Below, piece by piece: positions 36,301 to 43,348 of a stretch of DNA of 64,000 nucleotides. This stretch comes from a virus. The notes under the pieces are model-generated. The model saw nothing but the letters and a program-made list of their open reading frames with translations. It searched no databases and was not told where the DNA came from. How positions within the stretch are numbered: position 1 is the stretch's first letter; every line of letters begins with the position of its first letter. The DNA is taken from positions 1-64,000 of the IMG/VR virus record IMGVR_UViG_3300012036_000004; one strand, given 5' to 3'. A program made the translations under genes and the position numbers.

Positions 36301-36640
36301 TGACCATCTTGTCCTGCGTCTCGAGCAGGATCTTTCGCTTCTCTTCGTCTGACTTGGCGGCTTTGATGCGACGAAGCGCGTCTTTCATGACAGGGTCGCG
36401 CTGTTTGTAGTCAGGCGCAATGTCATCCAGTCCCACCGAGATCCCTTCCAGGGTCGCAACTTCGTCGCCCAGTGACTTGAGTTTCATCACCGTCTTGACG
36501 TAAGTGTCCGGGTCCGACTTCGCGAGCTCCGTCATCTGCTTCTTGAGGATGCCTTTGGTCACCGGACCGTCCATCCTCATGTCGCCGGGAAGCGTCTCAT
36601 TGAGAAGGAAGTGCCCCAGAGTTTGATTGTCATCAGGCAC
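33329..36640 (-). CDS. RNA polymerase beta' C-terminal subunit with phage-specific extension
   Basis: 1103 residues from a GTG with GGAGG upstream. The first 590 match the second half of bacterial beta'. LGHFLLNETLPGDMR is the start seen after the catalytic domain. GGRGSIAQLMKIVASP and SYSQGVNPADAWVTGVESRR (about 135-185) are the bridge-helix and trigger-loop region. DDLVVTQADCGTRGG follows, then CEAHDGVCQKC (about 268-280) as the second zinc site, VGARSAQAMTEPLTQFALN, and a Q-like VYLSNQLTDLYRRQGVDID clamp end. The C-terminal 500 residues are not polymerase: VEKIASKAGLLKRI, helices, Gly-rich segments and four PPTQGQ repeats (about 950). This part resembles the neighbouring virion proteins. 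Confidence 0.85.
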   Translation of the reverse strand: MPDDNQTLGHFLLNETLPGDMRMDGPVTKGILKKQMTELAKSDPDTYVKTVMKLKSLGDEVATLEGISVGLDDIAPDYKQRDPVMKDALRRIKAAKSDEEKRKILLETQDKMVTATENHPSDMTIMAKSGGRGSIAQLMKIVASPVLAMNKGQATPWLVTKSYSQGVNPADAWVTGVESRRNAIASSGAVVEPGMVAKVVMNNMDDLVVTQADCGTRGGILLPVTDQVQDRYLARDEGPVSRNTLVTSDVVNKLKKANKPKVLVRSPTACEAHDGVCQKCVGLNEWGKPHQVGTNVGARSAQAMTEPLTQFALNAKHGVRLAKGKGQGATELTGLTGFRTLTEVPKSFQDKAAITEHDGRVESVKKAPQGGWHIRVAGKNYYTPPRLQPIVKQGDIVEAGDALSDGVALPNAVVKHKGIGAGRVYLSNQLTDLYRRQGVDIDRRHTELLARNAMKHVRVEEDPTDKFLRGDIVPYTEVQKRMSKAGKSVPVSKAKGHYLAEQTLHFSTGTRITPSVQAELKNNGIASVSVSNLPTVTTPIMKSMIQAPLLNDDWMSRLSHRYLKRTLVEGAGFGSTTDIASTSPVPAYAIGAPFGTGLQGKYAADGGAVEKIASKAGLLKRILVGSGDEFAEQVASKGDEALRMISDAPWTAGGIDTAALDAARRMKRLPDDFMSRANLIQNNQLTDEGARFVRTLDSNEKAFKNIGGALQEAQQASRNPHLNLSQFTREAVENVPRRGADESAQAFGERLKAFEETHGKALSDFARAKVDLENVNPAAAKMFTPDVAQQYAAARPGLGRRIARGASDVSIGQNPLKIMKQRAQMGGIFGRGGLLHGEMAIDPDVMRAWRNARNPNVDAGYGGMVLPVSMDVLNKGMAYGMPAAMVHEAANAPDVEGQSKLENIGGTLGDSLGWAIGSPFGMLSGGAFAAPFTAAGKAIGRKIDPNYQPPTQGQPPTQGQPPTQGQPPGGQRMAARPSPQQMRTNPNAWGQAAQYGDRSADAVWGSMQSHPYLARLNLAEDALGTARAEWEQHSPQLRQMWQQQQFAAEQARAQQQQRPGLPTQMKQDFSVRSGHYPARELHRMKTQQSSQNGSAVASPFWKR
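33738..33800. repeat. 18-bp tandem repeat coding PPTQGQ
   Basis: CTGACCTTGTGTTGGAGG-type units occur in tandem and encode the PPTQGQ repeats near the C-terminus of the polymerase beta' gene. Confidence 0.8.
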
Positions 36641-37292
36641 CGTACCCTCCAACGCCAGGGTTTCTCAGTTTCTTCGTTACGTTCACTCCGTCCGACAAAG
36701 ACCACGCGGTTCCGCCGGCCGCCAGTGCTTTGCCGGGCGTGCCCCGCGCCACTTCGGATGCCCGGTGACCAACGTTCGACATCATGCGTCGACCCGGAGA
36801 CATGCCTTCAGTCTTCGCCGCGTGTGTTGCAGCTCGCTCTGCTTTGGCTGTTTGAGACTTCACCGCGCTTGCCTGACGTCGGTTGGAGAAGAAGTTTCGA
36901 CTCTTCTTTCCGAAGTTGCTACTCCCTTTTCCGCCAGCTTTCCCAACCCCTTTGATGGCTTTCCCAACCCCTTTGATGACTTTCCCAACCCCTTTGGCGA
37001 AAAATTTCCCGCCCTGAATCAGCGGACTCAGTAACGCGATTTTCTCCATGTCCTCCGGAGTTGGGTGAAGCAGTGCTTGACGGAGCATTGCGGTCTTGAT
37101 GGAGGGGGCACCCATATCGATGCCCAGACGAGACGCGGCGTCCTGTCCGAACAGGGACGTGGGTTCACCCCACGTGAGCGGTTCGAGCCCATACAGGTTA
37201 TCGCCTTTGAGCTCCCGAATACCTTTGGGCTCGGAAGGCTCTTCCGTGATTCCCTCGAGCAGTTCTTTGACTCCGGTGATCTTCTTTTCCAT
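36633..37292 (-). CDS. Basic virion protein between the polymerase genes
   Basis: 219 residues. The N-terminal 85 residues carry IKTAMLRQA and MEKIALLSPL motifs. The centre is a lysine/glycine repeat (KGVGKVIKGVGKAIKGVGKA), and the C-terminus is basic and Gly-rich. It overlaps the beta::beta' gene by one base and the beta' C-terminal gene by eight bases, so all three are translationally coupled. Its placement between two halves of one enzyme suggests a partner that binds RNA polymerase, DNA or membrane; this is unproven. Confidence 0.55.
   Translation of the reverse strand: MEKKITGVKELLEGITEEPSEPKGIRELKGDNLYGLEPLTWGEPTSLFGQDAASRLGIDMGAPSIKTAMLRQALLHPTPEDMEKIALLSPLIQGGKFFAKGVGKVIKGVGKAIKGVGKAGGKGSSNFGKKSRNFFSNRRQASAVKSQTAKAERAATHAAKTEGMSPGRRMMSNVGHRASEVARGTPGKALAAGGTAWSLSDGVNVTKKLRNPGVGGYGA
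36943..37003. repeat. 21-bp repeat coding KGVGK
   Basis: Three near-identical units (TTTCCCAACCCCTTTGATGG type) encode the KGVGKxI repeats of the basic protein. Confidence 0.75.
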
Positions 37293-40200
37293 TAGGTCCT
37301 CTGAATCTTAACGGGGGTGCTCATCTTGATTTCGCCGCGTTTGTACGCTGCCATCGCATCGGCTTTCGAGTCAAAGACGCGCGTCTCGCCTTGCGGACCC
37401 TCTCGAGTTGCCATGTACGTCCCGATCAGCGCTTCGTGTGCCGGGAAGACCATGAGGTCATCCTTGGATACATCGCCGAGAAGAAGGTTGGACAGCGTCA
37501 TGCTCTTCGACTCAGATACGGCGGCGTCTGCCACAGGGACATGCAGCTGCACGGTGTCGCCATCATAGTCGGCGTTCATGCCTTGTTCTGCAAATGGATT
37601 CAGTCGAACGGTCTTGCCCGGGATGAGTTTCGGATACGCAGAAATGAGCCCAAATCGGTGCAGCGTGGGGGCTCGGTTCATGACGACAGGCCGTTTCTTG
37701 ACTTCGGTACCCAGGATGCGTCGAGCCGCCGGGTCTCGGTTCTTCACTTTCTTGCGGGCGTCTGCTGCGCGGTGCCCTGACTGGACCAGTCCTTTGACGA
37801 GGAAAGGTTCGTACATCTTCCAGGCCATCTCCTCAGGCATACCGACCTCGTCCATGTTCAGGTTGAGATCCGGAGCAATGGTTGCGCGGCCCGACAGGTC
37901 CTGACGTCGCTTCATCATGCGCGACTGGAAGTACCCATGCTTCGGCGAGCCGGTGCCTGTGATTTGCTGAAGATGCCCCTTCGTTCCTCGCCCCTGGTTC
38001 TGCGGAGACACGGGGTCATTGAAGCCGAACAAAGCACCGACCGAGTCGTGCAGGTGTTTGCGTCGCTTCTTCCGATCGTCATCGGTGTCGAGCTCCTCGG
38101 GCGTCTCGGTAATGGACTCGTTTGCCAGCATCACGTCTCGGTACAGGTAGTTTGCATCCGAGATGAGCATGGTCCCGTCGCTCGTGGGCATGATGGGGCG
38201 AATCGTCGGAGGCACGACCGGTACCTTCGACAGCACATAGGCGTCGCCCGCGGTCAGGTCTTCTTTGAGCAGAGCGTCGATGTACTTGATGCGCTTGACG
38301 GCATCGTCGAGCGTCGCGCCTCGAGCCGTTTTAATCTCCTGCTTCAGCTTCCGGCGTTCGCTCTTCAGGTCGATCTCGTTGAGCTTCTTTTTGACCTCAG
38401 ACGCCCCCTTGTCATCTCGGAATGCGCGGAATTCATTCTTCGTCATCCCCAGCATCCGACGGGCCGGGTCTTCGAACACCGGATTCACCACCGGCTCCGC
38501 CAGGTTAATCTTGGAGTACTTCGTGCCGGTCAGTCCGCCTGTCAGCGCGGGGTCAAACAGCCCTCCCTCCTCAGGCTGGAGCTGTGTAACGCCCTGGCGT
38601 TTCCGCGGCGTCACGAGCAGTGCGTTCTTCACTTCGGTCTTTGCCATCGAGTCGATGTCGCGGTCGGTGAGCGGGGCCAGGCTGTGTCGTGAACCCTTCT
38701 TGTTCACTTTGATGCCTGCTCCGTGCAGCATGTGATTGAACTTCTCGTAAGCGAAGTTCTCGCTCGGCATCGGAGCTGGAAGACCCAGTTGAATGCGGCG
38801 CCAGTACTCGTCGTTACGCTGTCCTTTAACGACCGCAGCCTCCTGCAGCACGTTTCGAGCGTTGTGCGCAAGGAGTGCGTTGAACTCCATCTTGCCCAGG
38901 GACTTCGCCCCCTCGTCACCGCCTTTGGTGGGCTGCATGTTGGAGTCGTACCCGGGGCCAATACCGCGAGCAGCGAAGTTGGTGTCGGTCGACTTGAACA
39001 GTTTGTAGGTGTACTGCCTCCCCACGTGGATGCCTGGGATTTTCTTTCCCGACATCGGGTCGTACACGGTTTCCTTGTCCTTGAGTCCGTTGTCCTTGAG
39101 TAGCTTCTTCGCCCACTTCACGTTGTCGTGGTCGGCGAACTGATCGATGATGACTGGCTTGCCTGTCTTTTCAGCGACCTTGCCGACCGCCGTCTCGAGA
39201 ATCTGACTGGGGTTGATTCGAGTGATCACGCCTGCAGACGTCATCAACACGTCGATCGGCTTGCCGGCCTCGTCTTTCACCATCTGGTCGTCCGGGACGA
39301 TCTTAGACACCACGCCTTTGTTCCCGTAACGCCCGGCCATTTTGTCCCCTACACCCATTGGCGCGTCCATCTTCACCGTGACGGTGATTTGTTTGTTGGT
39401 GACTGCGACGTCAATCACGGTGCCGGGATGGTCGTGATCCCACGTAATGGCCGCGTCCCGGTAAGGCTTCACCAGTGACTTGTGCAAGTTCCCCAGCATC
39501 TGCTGCTGGGCAGATGCCTGATCTTTTCGGATCGCAGAGATGAGGAGCTCACCGTGGTCCACCTGCTGGCCCTTCTTGATGATTCCCTTGGAGTCGAGCC
39601 GTTCGTACTCCGGACGCGAGTAGCGCGAGCCGAAGTAGGCCCGGTGCTTGTCCTTGTCTGTGGAGACCCCCTGGTCCAGCGACAGCGTCTCTTTGTACAT
39701 GTGCCTCGAAGTCAGCTTCTTGGACGCAGACTCCGAGATCACGACAGCGTCGTTGGAGTTGTAACCGTAGTAGGGCATGTATCCCACCGACAGATTCTTC
39801 CCCAGAGCAAGCGTTCCGTTGCGAGTGAAGTTGGTCTCCGCCAGGGCCTGCCCCTGTTGGACTCGCTGGCCTTTCTTCACGTTGACGTCGTCGTGCATGT
39901 ACGTCTTGGACATCAAGGGGAAGTCCGTAGCGTAAGGCACCTTGACGAGATCGTCTGTCTTGGCCGCGGCGGTCTTCATCCATGCAGAAAGGGATTTTTC
40001 CTGAGGCCCTTCAGCGCTTCGCTTGGAGCGATCAGGTCGGATGTAGATGTAGTCTTTGTCGATCTTCTCCACAGTGCCAGCGGTCGGCGACATGGGAACG
40101 ATGAGCTCACCCATCTGTTTCTCGACAGTCTTCTCCGGGTCCCACGACCGAATTTGTACATAAGGCTCGTCTCGATCAATGAGCGGCAACGCCTGGGTGT

Positions 40201-41746
40201 GCATCTTGGACCCCATGATGTTTCGGTTGCCCTGCGCGCTGTTCAAAAACGGCACGAGATTCGTCGTCGGGCTGTACATCCGGGAGGGGTCGGGGACTTC
40301 ATAGTCCACCTCCGAAGAGTTTACTGAGTAAACCTGTCCGTTCTTCAGTGCGTCGATCTTCTTGCGCCCGCCCAGCTTCTGGTTCGGGAACGCGACGGTT
40401 TTCTCCATCAGCTTCGACGCCTTCACGTACTCGAGTTTCCCGTTCTTGGTGTTGCGCATCTGGGCGTACATGTTTCCTTCGTCGTCACGCCGAGCGAACA
40501 TCGAAGTTCGCACATCGATGCCTGCTTTCCCTGATTCGGGCGTTCGCACCGGGTCAAGGATACCCAGATGGGAGTGATGCACGTCTCGAGCTTCGTCTGG
40601 TACGGCCAAAGTCGACGAAATACCCCCCTCACCTAGCGAGGTGACTTTAACGGCATGATCAACGATCTCCATCGGATTTATCTGCATCGGCGTCGCAGTG
40701 AGTGCGGACGTCGTCACAAAAGAGTGGAGGGATTTCGTGAAAGGAGACGACGGCATGATGTCCGAGACCTTCGGATTGTCCCCGGCCTTCCGAAGACGCA
40801 TCTTGACCTTTCGAGAGATGTCTGGCGCTGCGTCTTTCTCAACTCGTTCCTTCAAAAACGACTCAACCGTGTGGATGGTCTTGAACGCAGTCGAGTCTCG
40901 ATCGTCCTGCTCCTCTTTGTCGTTGTAGACGTTCAGAATCTTCTGACTGGCTCGCAGAAGCGTCTTGGGTTCGACCTTAGAGAACTTCTGACCCAGCGTG
41001 ATGTTGGTGACCTCCGGATCGAGCTGCGTACGGTCGTACGAGTCCCGGATCGCCTCCAACATCTCCTGGTGATTCGGGTTGTCCTCCTGCAGAAAGCTTG
41101 GAATGAGCTTTTTGTAGAGCTTTCGGACGTACCGAGCTTCCTTGCCGGCGGCGTACTTCTTGTTGAGTTGAAGTACGTCCTTGCCCCAATACTTGGTGAT
41201 CTCTGTATCCCGCACCCCCAGGGCTGACAGGGCCCCGTAGAGCGGAATCTTGCTTGAGCCGTACTCCATGAAGATGAGACCGCGGTCTGGGTCGAGCGAC
41301 AACCGGAAGTTACGTCCCTTGGCGAGGTTGAATGCGGACTCGAGCTCTCCGTTGCCGCGCTGCCGTGTGTAGACCCCGGGCTTGATTCGAACCTGGTTGG
41401 AGACGGTGTAGTCATTGCCCTTCATGATGAAGGTGTGCCGCTCTGTGAAGTACGGGATCTGCGCCAGAGTTCGCTTGCTCGTATCCAGTATCTTACCCGT
41501 CTTCTTGTCACGAACAACGACCGTACCCTTCATCGGCTCGACCAAGGTCTTGCCCTCCAGGATGGCTTTCTTCTGCTCGGAGGGAGAGAACACTTTGTTC
41601 GTCGGTTCGACGTCCTGAATCTCCACAATGTGCTTATCTGTCTCGACCCGAAAGTCCTGAATCCCCTTCCTGACGTGGTCTCGAATCATCTCACGCCGTT
41701 CTTCAGCGCGCCCCATCAGGGGATAGAGTGTTGGGTTTTTCGCCAC
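37292..41746 (-). CDS. RNA polymerase beta::beta' N-terminal fusion
   Basis: 1484 residues from a GTG with AGGAGG six bases upstream. Beta motifs in order: RDVHHSHLGILDP with RTPES (near 390), GYNSNDAVVISES (near 665), GDKMAGRYGNKGVVSKI (near 800) and KMEFNALLAHNARNVLQE (near 960). The beta' part begins near 1060 (GGLFDPALTGG) without the usual N-terminal four-Cys zinc domain. It continues with LSGRATIAPDLNLN, RAPTLHRFGLISA and the catalytic NADYDGD (about 1391-1397; Asp1393, 1395 and 1397 bind Mg). It ends just after MVFPAHEALIGTYMAT and the AYKRGEIKMSTPVKI segment, a natural break; the rest of beta' is at 33329. Both active-site halves are thus present. No alpha, omega or sigma gene is seen here. 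Confidence 0.9.
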   Translation of the reverse strand: MAKNPTLYPLMGRAEERREMIRDHVRKGIQDFRVETDKHIVEIQDVEPTNKVFSPSEQKKAILEGKTLVEPMKGTVVVRDKKTGKILDTSKRTLAQIPYFTERHTFIMKGNDYTVSNQVRIKPGVYTRQRGNGELESAFNLAKGRNFRLSLDPDRGLIFMEYGSSKIPLYGALSALGVRDTEITKYWGKDVLQLNKKYAAGKEARYVRKLYKKLIPSFLQEDNPNHQEMLEAIRDSYDRTQLDPEVTNITLGQKFSKVEPKTLLRASQKILNVYNDKEEQDDRDSTAFKTIHTVESFLKERVEKDAAPDISRKVKMRLRKAGDNPKVSDIMPSSPFTKSLHSFVTTSALTATPMQINPMEIVDHAVKVTSLGEGGISSTLAVPDEARDVHHSHLGILDPVRTPESGKAGIDVRTSMFARRDDEGNMYAQMRNTKNGKLEYVKASKLMEKTVAFPNQKLGGRKKIDALKNGQVYSVNSSEVDYEVPDPSRMYSPTTNLVPFLNSAQGNRNIMGSKMHTQALPLIDRDEPYVQIRSWDPEKTVEKQMGELIVPMSPTAGTVEKIDKDYIYIRPDRSKRSAEGPQEKSLSAWMKTAAAKTDDLVKVPYATDFPLMSKTYMHDDVNVKKGQRVQQGQALAETNFTRNGTLALGKNLSVGYMPYYGYNSNDAVVISESASKKLTSRHMYKETLSLDQGVSTDKDKHRAYFGSRYSRPEYERLDSKGIIKKGQQVDHGELLISAIRKDQASAQQQMLGNLHKSLVKPYRDAAITWDHDHPGTVIDVAVTNKQITVTVKMDAPMGVGDKMAGRYGNKGVVSKIVPDDQMVKDEAGKPIDVLMTSAGVITRINPSQILETAVGKVAEKTGKPVIIDQFADHDNVKWAKKLLKDNGLKDKETVYDPMSGKKIPGIHVGRQYTYKLFKSTDTNFAARGIGPGYDSNMQPTKGGDEGAKSLGKMEFNALLAHNARNVLQEAAVVKGQRNDEYWRRIQLGLPAPMPSENFAYEKFNHMLHGAGIKVNKKGSRHSLAPLTDRDIDSMAKTEVKNALLVTPRKRQGVTQLQPEEGGLFDPALTGGLTGTKYSKINLAEPVVNPVFEDPARRMLGMTKNEFRAFRDDKGASEVKKKLNEIDLKSERRKLKQEIKTARGATLDDAVKRIKYIDALLKEDLTAGDAYVLSKVPVVPPTIRPIMPTSDGTMLISDANYLYRDVMLANESITETPEELDTDDDRKKRRKHLHDSVGALFGFNDPVSPQNQGRGTKGHLQQITGTGSPKHGYFQSRMMKRRQDLSGRATIAPDLNLNMDEVGMPEEMAWKMYEPFLVKGLVQSGHRAADARKKVKNRDPAARRILGTEVKKRPVVMNRAPTLHRFGLISAYPKLIPGKTVRLNPFAEQGMNADYDGDTVQLHVPVADAAVSESKSMTLSNLLLGDVSKDDLMVFPAHEALIGTYMATREGPQGETRVFDSKADAMAAYKRGEIKMSTPVKIQRT
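40319..40333. repeat. GTTTAC-N3-GTAAAC palindrome, copy 4
   Basis: GTTTACTGAGTAAAC lies inside the beta part of the RNA polymerase gene and encodes VYSVN there. Confidence 0.7.
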
Positions 41747-41769
41747 GTGGCCTCCTGGGAAGTTCCGCC

Positions 41770-41775
41770 ATTATA
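41770..41775 (-). promoter_or_regulatory. Candidate -10 box for the polymerase operon
   Basis: TATAAT on the minus strand, preceded by TGCG (a weak extended -10), lies about 15 bases upstream of the AGGAGG of the beta::beta' gene. The spacing position for a -35 box reads CTGGAA, a poor match. If real, the polymerase genes could be read by the host enzyme. Confidence 0.3.
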
Positions 41776-41835
41776 CGCAGTACTACCGCGCATTCCAGCG
41801 CCGGAAAACGATCAAAAATCCACCCCCTCGATGCG

Positions 41836-41852
41836 GTATAAGATATTGATAC
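41836..41852 (+). promoter_or_regulatory. Putative phage promoter motif, copy 2
   Basis: GGTATAAGATATTGATA is followed by a leader in which ACGCTCT (about 41861) pairs with AGAGCGT (about 41903), enclosing an inner GCA/TGC hairpin. The downstream gene starts at 41928 after ACAGGG. The leader resembles that of copy 3, including a compensating pair change. Confidence 0.65.
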
Positions 41853-41927
41853 AGAAAACACGCTCTCGACGACACTGCAATCCTGCAGCGAACTCTCCCA
41901 TAAGAGCGTACGGAACAGGGAAAACAC

Positions 41928-42104
41928 ATGGAACATCTCGACCAGCCGCAGACGAAGCCGAAATCGACCTTCAACAAGGTCGTGGATGGTGTTCTCAAAG
42001 GCGCGAAGATTGGCGCCGGAGTCTGGCTGGCGACCAGCATTGTGAAGCGAGACTGGATGGGGGCATTCAATGCCGTCACCGCGCTCGTCGTGCTCAGGGA
42101 CTAG
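41928..42104 (+). CDS. 58-residue membrane-associated peptide
   Basis: Sequence begins MEHLDQPQTKPKSTFNKVVD. The centre is KGAKIGAGVWLATSIVKRD, with a second hydrophobic stretch AFNAVTALVVLRD at the end. AGGG lies eight bases upstream. It is the sole gene of a promoter-leader-gene-terminator cassette, divergent from the polymerase operon. The amphipathic, small-residue pattern suggests membrane binding. Such small, separately expressed genes are often early or host-takeover genes; this is inference. Confidence 0.65.
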   Translation: MEHLDQPQTKPKSTFNKVVDGVLKGAKIGAGVWLATSIVKRDWMGAFNAVTALVVLRD

Positions 42105-42132
42105 GGTCTCTAAGCACGTCATTTCACCCAAA

Positions 42133-42159
42133 AACCCCCTATATCGGGGGTTATTTTTT
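42133..42159 (+). terminator. Terminator of the 58-residue gene
   Basis: AACCCCC pairs with GGGGGTT across a six-base loop, followed by A and six Ts. It closes the first cassette. Confidence 0.85.
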
Positions 42160-42181
42160 GCCCTAAAAAGGGCCCAAAAAC

Positions 42182-42213
42182 CCCCTAAAATCACAAATAT
42201 AGGGGTCTTTTTT
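42182..42213 (+). terminator. Second terminator abutting promoter copy 3
   Basis: CCCCTA pairs with TAGGGG and is followed by TCTTTTTT, which ends exactly where promoter motif copy 3 begins. It would insulate the second cassette from readthrough. Confidence 0.65.
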
Positions 42214-42230
42214 GGTATAAGATATTGACA
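42214..42230 (+). promoter_or_regulatory. Putative phage promoter motif, copy 3
   Basis: GGTATAAGATATTGACA. In the leader ACACGCTC (about 42237) pairs with GAGTGTGT (about 42282), eight pairs with one G-U, enclosing about 37 bases. This parallels the leader of copy 2. The TTGACA within it is not in the position of a -35 box relative to any -10. Confidence 0.65.
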
Positions 42231-42307
42231 CGAAAAACACGCTCTGACAACTACATCAATTCTGATGGAACGTCTCCCATGAGTGTGTATCAGACAAAGG
42301 TAAAACT

Positions 42308-43348
42308 ATGTCAGTCGCAATCAACGTACTCTCATCGCTCTTCAGCAGTTCCACGCTCGCCTCGGCGGCGTGGAGTGGATTAAGTACACCGGTTCAGGCG
42401 GCCATCGCCTTGGCCGGAATCGGCAGCGCTGGGTGCACCGCCCACTCCGTGGGCAAAAGAACCATCCTTTCGGTAGCGAACTACCGAAAGAACGGTGCAA
42501 AGGTGTTCCTCCCGTGTGGAAACACCGGGAGGGTCAGCAAAGTCGGCTTCGATTTCATCGAGGCCATCCGAGACCATGACGACACCATCGTCACGGTCCG
42601 CGGAGACGACCTCGAGAATCTCCGAGACGCCGAATTCAAGCGTGATCCCGAGGCCGGAGCAAAGGCCCGGGAGCGCGTACAGGCACTCAGGTCGAAGACG
42701 ATCGGAGAACGCCGAAACGAGCGTCTGGGTCAAGACGATCGTCAGCTGTCGGACGTCAAGTACGACAACATCCAGCTCACCGGCGAGCTGGGGGCTGCGA
42801 AGCAGGTGATGAAAGACCAGCGCGCCAAGTTCGAGGCGCGTTTCGAGAATTTCCGCGAGGAAATCTTCGGGCAGATGGACGCTGTGACTCCTGAGGACGA
42901 CGAAGAGGTCGTTCTCGACCTCGGAGACGAGGAATCGGACGCTAAGCCCTCAAACGAGGGCGACGCCTCCTCACCCGAGGAAGGTGCTGACGAGTCCCCC
43001 ACCCAGGAGGACGAAGTCAACGAGAGCACTCCGGCTCTCAAGTCCGACGCCATCAAGGCGAAGGTCAAAGCGGCTGCCGCCGTCGCTGAATCTGCTGACG
43101 AGGCCGTAGAGGCCGCGGAAGCGGAGTTGGATGAAGCACTCGAGGAAGCGGTCGCGACTGCGGCCGCGTCGGATGAGTCGGACGAGTCGGAAGACTCGGA
43201 CGAGTCCAGCGAGTCCACGGAGGACTCGGAGAACAAGGCCAATGCGGCCGCGTCGGATGAGTCGAAAGGCTCAGAAGACAGCGACCCCGCTTCGGCGGAG
43301 GTCGCACCGTCGGGAAAGCAACAGGCGAAGGGGGAGGCGACGGCGTAG
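42308..43348 (+). CDS. Acidic membrane-anchored protein, zero-frame product
   Basis: 346 residues. A hydrophobic N-terminal segment (about 8-45, VLSSLFSSSTLASAAWSG and VQAAIALAGIGSAGC) is followed by a small beta domain (GAKVFLPCGNTGRVSKVGFD). A charged helix comes next, then a long acidic Glu/Asp/Ser/Ala region to the end. Close to the stop, TCG GGA AAG contains the heptamer GGGAAAG in the correct phase for a -1 slip, and the -1 frame runs on for 164 residues. It has its own promoter, hairpin leader and terminator. Function unknown. Confidence 0.65.
   Translation: MSVAINVLSSLFSSSTLASAAWSGLSTPVQAAIALAGIGSAGCTAHSVGKRTILSVANYRKNGAKVFLPCGNTGRVSKVGFDFIEAIRDHDDTIVTVRGDDLENLRDAEFKRDPEAGAKARERVQALRSKTIGERRNERLGQDDRQLSDVKYDNIQLTGELGAAKQVMKDQRAKFEARFENFREEIFGQMDAVTPEDDEEVVLDLGDEESDAKPSNEGDASSPEEGADESPTQEDEVNESTPALKSDAIKAKVKAAAAVAESADEAVEAAEAELDEALEEAVATAAASDESDESEDSDESSESTEDSENKANAAASDESKGSEDSDPASAEVAPSGKQQAKGEATA
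43312..43318 (+). other. GGGAAAG slippery heptamer (-1 frameshift site)
   Basis: Read as G GGA AAG in the zero frame, identical to the lambda gpG-T slippery sequence. Twelve bases downstream a stem can form: GGGGAG (43331-43336) with CTCTCC, with CGACG/CGTCG nested inside it. The zero-frame stop follows ten codons later. Slippage would give a 501-residue fusion. Confidence 0.65.

Noticed and set aside
42225-42230. TTGACA in promoter copy 3 as a sigma-70 -35 box
   Set aside because: The other copies read TTGATA and ATGATA, and no -10 box occurs about 17 bases downstream.
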